Shown in pieces: positions 25,608 through 32,338 of a DNA stretch of 32,338 nt. Both the position numbers and the translations under genes were made by a program. The notes beneath the pieces are model-generated. The model was not told the origin of the DNA and did not search any database. It saw nothing but the letters and a program-made list of their open reading frames with translations. Positions within the stretch are counted from its first letter, which is position 1; each line of letters opens with the position of its first letter. The stretch is from Luteolibacter sp. (GTDB lineage Bacteria; Verrucomicrobiota; Verrucomicrobiia; Verrucomicrobiales; Akkermansiaceae), in NCBI GenBank assembly GCA_030828305.1, contig JAURCU010000019.1, positions 1 through 32,338 of the forward strand, read 5' to 3'.

Positions 25608-27200
25608 TCATTTGAGTTTTGAGGCGATCATTTTTACAGCCTCGCGAACTTCACCAACCCGCAAGAGGTGGCAGGCGATCAGGTATCCTGTTGCAGCGAG
25701 CCCGCAAACGAGAATCAAGCTGCCCAGGCGTTGCAGGATAGGCAGGGCGCCGGGATCGGCGAAGAGCAGTGCATTGCCGAAGTGGCAGATGGTGGCCAGC
25801 AGTGCACCCGCAATCAGCAAGCGCAAGAGCACTGAAAGCAGGCTCGTGGTGCCGAAGTCACCTGCGAGGACGCGCATGGTGATGAATAGAACCACGAAGT
25901 TGACGCTTGCGACCACGCTGGTGGTCAGGGCAAGCGCTTCATGTCCCCAGCCGAGGTTGAAAACGAAATGGTAGTTGAGCCCGATGTTGATGCCAATGGA
26001 GCCGAGGCTGACCAGCATGGGAACCCAGCGACGATCAATCGCGTAGAACGAAGGTTGAATGACCTTGATCCAAGCGTAGCATAGCAGGCCCAATCCATAG
26101 GCGCGCAGGGCTATTGCGGTCATCTGGCGGTCTTGTGAATCGAAATTACCCCGTTCGTAGAGGACGCTGACGATGGGTTCAGCCAGCATGACTAACATAA
26201 GCGTGGAGGGCAGAACCAGAAAGGCGACCAGGCCGAGGCCTTTTTGTAGGATGCTCTTGAACTCGTTGGTGATGCCATCGGTGGCAGCGCGCGAGAAGGC
26301 GGGGAGAGTGACGGTGGCCACGGCCACCCCAAAGACGCCGATGGGCAGCTGCATCAGTCGAAAAGCGTAACTCAACCAACTGACCGCACCCTCACCAACG
26401 CCATAGGCAAAGATGGCATTGACCATCACATTGACCTGTACGACGGAGGCAGCAATCACAGCCGGAATCATCAGTTTGATGACTTTATGGACTCTGGAGT
26501 CTCGCCATTGGAAGTCGGCATGCCAGCGGTAGCCCACGCCGATCAGAGCAGGAAACTGGCAGCTGAGTTGGGCCAAGCCACCCATCAACACACCTATGGA
26601 GAAGCCGATCAGGCTTCGCGGTCCCCATTCGGGATCCATCCACCAACCGAGGCCTGTTCCACCGATGATGCAACCGAGGTTGAAAAAGCAGGAGGAGAGG
26701 GCAGGAATGCCAAAAACATTCTTTGCATTGAGCATGCCCATCACCAGTGCGGAGAGCGAGAGCAGAAGGATGAATGGAAACATGATACGCACCAGCGTGA
26801 TGATGAATGCGACCTGCTCCGGGTCGTATTTACGGTCAGTGTGACGCGCGAGGAAGGTCAGGGCTTCAACGATCCAAGGGGCAGCAATCATGCCGATCAC
26901 GCAGATTCCACTCATGAACACCGCAGCCAAGGTCAGCATCTTGCTGGCGAGTTGCCAGGCCGAGCGGTCGCCATTGGTCTTGAGTTGCTTGGTGAAAGTG
27001 GTGACGAAGGCTTGGGATAGGGCTCCTTCGGCAAACAGATCCCGCAGCAGGTTGGGCACCTTGAAAGCCAGATAGAAACAGTCCATCCATTTGCTGCCAC
27101 CAAAACAGGCCGCAAAGATCATTTCGCGAACCAAGCCCAGCACCCGGCTTGCCATCACGGCGAAGCTGACTTTCCAGGTGGCTTTACGGGAGATAGGCAT
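25608..27200 (-). CDS. murJ: Lipid II flippase
   Basis: SRVLGLVREMIFAACFGGSKWMDCFYLAFKVPNLLRDLFAEGALSQAFVTTFT is the MurJ/MviN N-terminus; about 14 TM segments. Confidence 0.94.
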   Translation of the reverse strand: MPISRKATWKVSFAVMASRVLGLVREMIFAACFGGSKWMDCFYLAFKVPNLLRDLFAEGALSQAFVTTFTKQLKTNGDRSAWQLASKMLTLAAVFMSGICVIGMIAAPWIVEALTFLARHTDRKYDPEQVAFIITLVRIMFPFILLLSLSALVMGMLNAKNVFGIPALSSCFFNLGCIIGGTGLGWWMDPEWGPRSLIGFSIGVLMGGLAQLSCQFPALIGVGYRWHADFQWRDSRVHKVIKLMIPAVIAASVVQVNVMVNAIFAYGVGEGAVSWLSYAFRLMQLPIGVFGVAVATVTLPAFSRAATDGITNEFKSILQKGLGLVAFLVLPSTLMLVMLAEPIVSVLYERGNFDSQDRQMTAIALRAYGLGLLCYAWIKVIQPSFYAIDRRWVPMLVSLGSIGINIGLNYHFVFNLGWGHEALALTTSVVASVNFVVLFITMRVLAGDFGTTSLLSVLLRLLIAGALLATICHFGNALLFADPGALPILQRLGSLILVCGLAATGYLIACHLLRVGEVREAVKMIASKLK

Positions 27201-27355
27201 GGGTTCAGGGGCGGACAGATTGCGCTACTTGCGCTGTATCAAAACCGATGCGGGGACGCTCTGAAATGACGAAATGACAGATCAGGAGAACTTTCTGGGC
27301 CTTTGATGACAGGATGTTGGCTTGCCAAGGCACTCGCTTGGGGTGTTGATGAAGC

Positions 27356-27844
27356 ATGATGCGATTCATGCCCATAGCCTGTGCTATCCCGCTCTTGGTT
27401 TCCTGTGCTTCCAATTTAGGAAATCAGCCCAAGGTGCAGCCATCCACGCCTGAAGGTCGCATTGTCGAGCAGGCGATTTTATGGGAAGGGGAAATTGATC
27501 AGGGTTGGGATTCGGTGGCGATGAAGAAACTGGTATCCGACAAGCAACGATTCGAGGCTCAGGACATGACATACCTCGCGCTTGAGCCGATTGTGGTTTT
27601 TGGCCACCGCGCCGCCTACGTCAGTTATCTTGGCTTGGATACCCTGGCGGGTCCGAATGCGATTCTCAAAGGAACACCCAAAAGTATTGCGGCCTATATT
27701 TCCAAGCATCACGGCGCGGTCTTCCACGTCAAGAATGGCGTCTATATCAGCGACTACACGCCAACCATACGCATCCTGATCGAGCAACACCCTGATCTTC
27801 AGGGTGCGTCAATTATCATTGGTACCTATGTGGGACCCAGTTAA
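27356..27844 (+). CDS. Hypothetical lipoprotein
   Basis: Lipobox LLVSC in MMRFMPIACAIPLLVSCASN. Confidence 0.6.
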   Translation: MMRFMPIACAIPLLVSCASNLGNQPKVQPSTPEGRIVEQAILWEGEIDQGWDSVAMKKLVSDKQRFEAQDMTYLALEPIVVFGHRAAYVSYLGLDTLAGPNAILKGTPKSIAAYISKHHGAVFHVKNGVYISDYTPTIRILIEQHPDLQGASIIIGTYVGPS

Positions 27845-27882
27845 TGGGTCCGTTCTTTGAAGGCTCAGTCTAGAGGCGCCAA

Positions 27883-28647
27883 TCACATCTTGAAGTCGTC
27901 GCCAAGGTAGTGCTTGCGGGCAATGGGATCGTTGACGAGTTCCTCGGATTTTCCCTCAAGAATGACCCGGCCGTCATGGATGAGGAAAGCGCGGTCGGTG
28001 ATGGTGAGGGTTTCACGAACGGAGTGGTCAGTGATCAGAATGGAAAGGTCATCAGAGTCGCGCAGTTCGCGCACGATGCGCTGAATGTCCTCGACGGCGA
28101 TGGGGTCGATGCCGGCAAAGGGCTCGTCTAGCATCAACAGTTTCGGGTTGGAGCAAAGCGAGCGGGCAATGGCCAGGCGACGCTTCTCTCCTCCTGAAAG
28201 GGTGATGGCCAGCGACTTGGCCAGCTTGGTGATGCCAAAGCGATCCATCAATTCGTCGGCTCTTTCCCTGCGCTCCGCGCGGTTGAGCCCTCCCTGCGTT
28301 TCGAGGATGGCCAGAAGGTTGTCGCGCACCGAGAGCTTGCGGAAAACGGACTCCTCCTGTGGCAGGTAGCCCAGTCCCAGCCGTGCCCGCCGATGCATGG
28401 GCATGTGGGAAATATCATGGCCGAGAAAGGTCACTGAACCGGCATCCGCAGGCACCAGGCCTGCGATCATGTAGAAGGAAGTGGTCTTGCCGGCACCATT
28501 GGGTCCGAGCAGACCCACGATTTCGCCGGGCATCACGGTCATGGAAACGCCGTCGACCACGCAGCGTCCGCCATAGACTTTCTTCAGGCCATCGGCGAAG
28601 AGAATAGCGGTCTCGGTTTGCAGGACGGTGGATCCGGGATCGTGCAT
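27883..28647 (-). CDS. lptB: LPS export ABC transporter ATP-binding protein
   Basis: LLGPNGAGKTTSFYMIAGL; LSGGEKRRLAIARSL; MLDEPFAGIDPIAVEDIQ. Start at 28647. Confidence 0.94.
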   Translation of the reverse strand: MHDPGSTVLQTETAILFADGLKKVYGGRCVVDGVSMTVMPGEIVGLLGPNGAGKTTSFYMIAGLVPADAGSVTFLGHDISHMPMHRRARLGLGYLPQEESVFRKLSVRDNLLAILETQGGLNRAERRERADELMDRFGITKLAKSLAITLSGGEKRRLAIARSLCSNPKLLMLDEPFAGIDPIAVEDIQRIVRELRDSDDLSILITDHSVRETLTITDRAFLIHDGRVILEGKSEELVNDPIARKHYLGDDFKM

Positions 28648-28702
28648 GTGGTGGGTCTTGATCAGCCACTGAGCCGGAAAGCTCAAGGAAAAGTCTTGGA
28701 AG

Positions 28703-30070
28703 TTATCTCACCGGCTTGGGTTCGGGTTTGGGTCCGGGTTTCTTCTTCTGGTTGAGGCGGCCGCCCATTTCCCAGTTGCCCTCAGTGACGAAGTCTCCAT
28801 TCTTCTTCATGCGAAGAGTCAGGTTGGGTTGCTTGGCACGGGCATAGAAATCACCCTGCTTGACCCAAGGGTAACCACCACTCAGCAGGATGTCGCCGGT
28901 TTCGGGGTAGTAGGTAAAGAGCGCGCCGCTGGCCTCAACGGGTTGTTTGCCCTTCTCGACAGACTTTTGCAGAATGCGAACCGCGCCTGTGGCGACGATT
29001 TTTTCCACGCTGTCGAAGCTGCCTCCGATGGTCGGCACCGGGCCCTTATCCGGAGAGGGCTTGGTATCCGCTTGTTTTCTTTCGGAATTGGCGGGAGCTT
29101 TATCATTGTCATGCTTCTGGTCCTTGGAGTCGACCTTGGCCTTTGCGGGCTTCTTGGCCATGTAGACGCGAAGCACGTCCGCGCCGGTGAGGATGTATTG
29201 GGGATCCTTGACTTCCACCTTCTTGAGATAGACCAGATGACCCTTGTCGGAGTCGAAATACATCCCGCCTTCACAGTTGATGACGGTGTGCTCGGGGCTT
29301 GGCTCAACGCTCATGGGCTTAGATGGCGAGGGCGTTGGGTTGTCACCAGTGAGCTTTTGGTAGTCAAGCGGGATGTGTTCCACGAATTCCTTCACCTCCT
29401 TGTCGCTGGTGGATGAGGATTCGATGGCCTTCTTGAGTTGCTCGCGTGCCTCGTCGCGCGCATCCCCAATGGGATTGTTGCTGACGGAGTTCACCTTCAC
29501 AGGCTCCGGTTTGAGAGCGGTATTTCGGGCATCGGCAGAGTCACCAGACTGGGCAATAAGAGCGATTCCGGCAGCGCTGATCAGGGCGGTGGCTTTGGGC
29601 TTCATGGTAGTTTTATGAGGGGTGTTGATGATCCAGGTGACAACTGGTCCGCTCAGAAGCCCCTGGCTACGCCGAATGGCGTAGTGCAGACCGGTGCCAC
29701 GTGCCTTGTAGGTCTCGGCATCCATGGTCACGTTTTCGGAGGCATGCAGCATGCCCATGTTTTGGTGGAAGGTGGCTTGTTTGAGTTTGATGCGCGCATC
29801 CCGTTTGCCGCGATTATCAAAGAAGTCGATGATCACCCGCTCGCCGGACATGGTCTCGTCGTTGACCAGAGTGACGATGTCAGCCGTCAGGGAATTGACG
29901 AGCACGCGCTGCTTGTTGTGGCGCGGAACCACCACGCCATGCAGTTGGCTGCCGTCGGGTAGCAGGGAGGAAGCGGGCAGTTTTTCCTTTTTCTCGGGCG
30001 GTCGCTCGCCGTTTTGCGCTCCGTCAGCGGCAACAGAGAGAGCAAGCAATGCTGGAAGCCAGGGATGCAT
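28703..30070 (-). CDS. LptA/LptC (OstA-like) LPS transport protein with two substrate-bridge-like modules
   Basis: SGERVIIDFFDNRGKRDARIKLKQATFHQNMGMLHASENV and INCEGGMYFDSDKGHLVYLKKVEVKDPQYILTGADVLRVYM; lies between kdsA and lptB. Confidence 0.65.
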   Translation of the reverse strand: MHPWLPALLALSVAADGAQNGERPPEKKEKLPASSLLPDGSQLHGVVVPRHNKQRVLVNSLTADIVTLVNDETMSGERVIIDFFDNRGKRDARIKLKQATFHQNMGMLHASENVTMDAETYKARGTGLHYAIRRSQGLLSGPVVTWIINTPHKTTMKPKATALISAAGIALIAQSGDSADARNTALKPEPVKVNSVSNNPIGDARDEAREQLKKAIESSSTSDKEVKEFVEHIPLDYQKLTGDNPTPSPSKPMSVEPSPEHTVINCEGGMYFDSDKGHLVYLKKVEVKDPQYILTGADVLRVYMAKKPAKAKVDSKDQKHDNDKAPANSERKQADTKPSPDKGPVPTIGGSFDSVEKIVATGAVRILQKSVEKGKQPVEASGALFTYYPETGDILLSGGYPWVKQGDFYARAKQPNLTLRMKKNGDFVTEGNWEMGGRLNQKKKPGPKPEPKPVR

Positions 30071-30073
30071 GGT

Positions 30074-30892
30074 TCAGTGGGCGGCGTTGTGGATGGCGAC
30101 GAGTTTGATCAGCAGGTCCTCGATGAATTCGAGAGGAATCTGGTTGGGGCCATCTGACACTGCATTTTCTGGGTCGGAGTGCACTTCCATGAAGAGTCCG
30201 TCGACGCCGGTTGCCACAGCTGCCTTGGCAAGGATGGGAGCTAGTTCGCCGTCTCCCCCGGTGCTGCCACCGAGTCCTCCAGGGCGTTGCACCGAGTGGG
30301 TGGCATCAAAAATGACTGGCAAGCCTTCCTTACGCATCCAGTAAAGCGAGCGCATGTCAGTGACCAGATTGTTGTAGCCAAAGGTGGTTCCTCGCTCGGT
30401 GATCAGGAATCGCTCACAGCCGAAGGTGCGCATCTTTGCGGCAATGTGGACGGTGTCCCATGGAGCGAGGAATTGGCCCTTCTTGATGTTTACGGCGCGC
30501 CCGGTCTTGGCGGCGGCTTCCAATATGTCTGTCTGGCGGCAGAGGAAGGCGGGAATCTGCAAGAGATCGATGTGTTTTGCCGCGATGGCGGCCTGATCTT
30601 CGGTGTGGATGTCGGTGGTCACCGGCACACCGAGCTCCTTGCCGATTTCGCCCAGGATACGGCAGCCTTCGTCGATGCCGGGTCCGCGGAAGGAGCCAAC
30701 CGAGGTGCGGTTGGCCTTGTCGAAGGAGGCCTTGAATATGAAATGGATGCCGGTGCGATCAGCAATCGTCTTCAGGGAACGCGCCATGTCCCAGGCGAAT
30801 TGCTCATTCTCGAGCGCGCAGGGCCCGAGGATGAAAAACGGGGTTGGGCCACCAACTGGGACACTGCCGATTTGAAAGGGGTCGAAGGACAT
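30074..30892 (-). CDS. kdsA: 2-dehydro-3-deoxyphosphooctonate aldolase
   Basis: FILGPCALEN; FKASFDKANRTS; GPGIDEGCRIL; DIHTEDQA; DATHSVQRPGG; EVHSDPENAVSDGPNQIPL. Confidence 0.96.
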   Translation of the reverse strand: MSFDPFQIGSVPVGGPTPFFILGPCALENEQFAWDMARSLKTIADRTGIHFIFKASFDKANRTSVGSFRGPGIDEGCRILGEIGKELGVPVTTDIHTEDQAAIAAKHIDLLQIPAFLCRQTDILEAAAKTGRAVNIKKGQFLAPWDTVHIAAKMRTFGCERFLITERGTTFGYNNLVTDMRSLYWMRKEGLPVIFDATHSVQRPGGLGGSTGGDGELAPILAKAAVATGVDGLFMEVHSDPENAVSDGPNQIPLEFIEDLLIKLVAIHNAAH

Positions 30893-30928
30893 GGGGCTTG
30901 GGCTGGAAATGGCTCGGACCTTGGGGGC

Positions 30929-31207
30929 TTACTCGGCCTCGGTAGATTCGGCGCGCAGATTTTCGTAGATTGGCTTCAGATTGGTAAGGGCTGTTTCGAG
31001 CAGTTTGGCTTCTGATGATGTGAGATTTCCTGCCGTTTTGGAAGCCAGCATTTCAAGTGAATCGATGACCGAGCGGGCGGCACGCAGATTCACGCTCTTT
31101 TCGCCGTTTGATGGATTGGGAATCTGGCCAAGAAACAATCCGGCGTTCTGGGCCTGAATCAGAATGAATTCATTGAAACGGGGATCCGCATCCGTGTGGT
31201 CTGGCAT
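30929..31207 (-). CDS. DUF1844 domain-containing protein
   Basis: MPDHTDADPRFNEFILIQAQNAGLFLGQIPNP...RAARSVIDSLEMLASKTAGNLTSSEAKLLE; start at 31207. Confidence 0.8.
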   Translation of the reverse strand: MPDHTDADPRFNEFILIQAQNAGLFLGQIPNPSNGEKSVNLRAARSVIDSLEMLASKTAGNLTSSEAKLLETALTNLKPIYENLRAESTEAE

Positions 31208-31313
31208 GGATGGGAGGGTAGGGGTAATCTCGCCTGTGGCAAAGGTGATTTGCCATTTTTGATTTCCCGCCTTTACTGGGCTCGCCGCGTGGCAGTCTGA
31301 CCCCAGATTCCGA

Positions 31314-32084
31314 ATGAAAACAACCCATCCGCTTCCCGAGAATCGACCTGAGGGCCTGGCCCTTTTCGATCTCGACGGCACCCTGATCGCCTGGGACTGC
31401 CAGCTGCTGTTTCGCCACTTTGTGGTGCGCAAGGAGCGGTGGCGCATCGTCTTTCTGAAGCACTTCCTGCTGCTGGCTCCCTTTTCCGGGTTGATTGGTG
31501 CCGAGGGCATGAAGCGCGTCTTTCTGAGCTATCTGTGGGGTATCGACCAGGAGCGTCTGGAGGGGTATGCGGCGGAGTTTGCCGATCAGTTGATGCCGGC
31601 CATCTATCCTGAGGTGAAGGCCATGCTCGATGAGCATCAGCGCAAGGGCGACTTTACCGTGCTTACCTCTGCAAGCCCCGAGTTCTACGTGAAGGAAATA
31701 GGCAAGCGTTTGGGTTTCGATCTCATTCTCGCAACCGAGCTTGAGCTTGGTCACCTCTTTCCCGATTTGGAGAACCACAAGGGGCAAGCCAAGGTCGAGC
31801 GATTGAAGCGGGTCTTGCCAGCAACTTGGTTCGATGGTGAGAGCCTTCACGCCCACGGCTACACCGATAGCACCGCTGACCTGCCCTTGCTCACCCTCTG
31901 CGACCATGCGGTATGCGTGAATCCGGGGGCGCGACTGACCCAACTGGCCCTAGAAAAGGGATGGGAGATTGTCCGACCCGCGCGCCCATGGAGTGGCTTG
32001 TTGGGAAAAGCATGGCGCTCGCTGGCGCTGCTTTTTGGCTTGGGCAGAGATCCGGGTGGGCTTGGACGAAGGACCAGGGACTAA
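31314..32084 (+). CDS. HAD-IB family phosphatase (SerB-like)
   Basis: ALFDLDGTLIAWDCQ; TVLTSASPEFYVKEI; HAHGYTDSTADLPLL. Last codons lie in heptad repeat DNA. Confidence 0.88.
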   Translation: MKTTHPLPENRPEGLALFDLDGTLIAWDCQLLFRHFVVRKERWRIVFLKHFLLLAPFSGLIGAEGMKRVFLSYLWGIDQERLEGYAAEFADQLMPAIYPEVKAMLDEHQRKGDFTVLTSASPEFYVKEIGKRLGFDLILATELELGHLFPDLENHKGQAKVERLKRVLPATWFDGESLHAHGYTDSTADLPLLTLCDHAVCVNPGARLTQLALEKGWEIVRPARPWSGLLGKAWRSLALLFGLGRDPGGLGRRTRD

Positions 32085-32091
32085 GGACCAA
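32064..32091 (-). repeat. Heptad tandem repeat (plus strand GGACGAA GGACCAG GGACTAA GGACCAA)
   Basis: Four consecutive 7-nt units; followed by hairpin GCCTCGAC-TCC-GTCGGGGC at 32097-32115. Confidence 0.75.
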
Positions 32092-32114
32092 TGACGGCCT
32101 CGACTCCGTCGGGG

Positions 32115-32338
32115 CTACAACTCCACCTTGAAGAAGTCGCGCATTACTTCTCGGTAAACGTCTCGCTTGAACTTGGGCAACCACTTCAGTTTGAAGTTCT
32201 TTGGTTTGATCCAGGCGTGGTCCATGAACTCGGGTGGCCGTTGCTTGACGTCAATTTCCGGCGCCTTGGTCTTGAGTTTGCAGAGGAAGTAAGTCTGTTC
32301 CTGGCCGTGATTGCCATGTTTGCGCAGCTTTCGAATGC
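32115..32338 (-). CDS. Nudix hydrolase-like protein, C-terminal part only, runs off the window
   Basis: Minus strand IRKLRKHGNHGQEQTYFLCKLKTKAPEIDVKQRPPEFMDHAWIKPKNFKLKWLPKFKRDVYREVMRDFFKVEL*; resembles a Nudix/RppH C-terminus. Confidence 0.6.
   Translation of the reverse strand, partial: IRKLRKHGNHGQEQTYFLCKLKTKAPEIDVKQRPPEFMDHAWIKPKNFKLKWLPKFKRDVYREVMRDFFKVEL

Noticed and set aside
1-32338. CRISPR array
   Set aside because: The only short tandem repeats are contiguous degenerate heptads without unique spacers, and no cas-like ORF is present.
1-32338. Classical IS element or prophage
   Set aside because: No transposase, integrase or phage structural motif in any ORF; the repeats found are short and non-coding apart from the GxxExxY remnant.

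Overview
The window is a 32.3-kb, high-GC, gene-dense bacterial chromosome segment, possibly from the PVC/Verrucomicrobiota group (this placement is an inference). Most coding content is housekeeping: purN, tsaD, mutM, prmA, tRNA-Gly(GCC), trpC, an O-acetylhomoserine sulfhydrylase, maf, murJ, lptB, an LptA/LptC-like protein and kdsA. Other genes encode an MscS channel, a KefB-like antiporter, a solitary beta-class DNA methyltransferase and HtrA-like proteins. I found no CRISPR array, prophage or classical IS transposase. The unexplained structure is mostly intergenic. (1) Three dispersed copies of an approximately 98-nt element share a 31-nt block, then a 7-bp-stem/4-nt-loop hairpin whose stem sequence differs between copies while pairing is kept, then a second conserved block about 30 nt further on. 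(2) Degenerate 7-bp tandem repeats directly follow a hairpin that overlaps a stop codon, always in the same orientation relative to the gene that ends there. (3) A truncated GxxExxY (PD-(D/E)XK-like) gene is bounded by ungapped 35-bp (5 x 7) imperfect inverted repeats. (4) An active-looking HtrA-type protease gene is followed by a 4-nt-overlapping paralogue that has lost its catalytic residues and appears to carry its PDZ domain inside the protease fold. (5) An inverted partial copy of the tRNA-Gly 3' end faces the intact tRNA across a terminator. All alignments and counts were done by hand.
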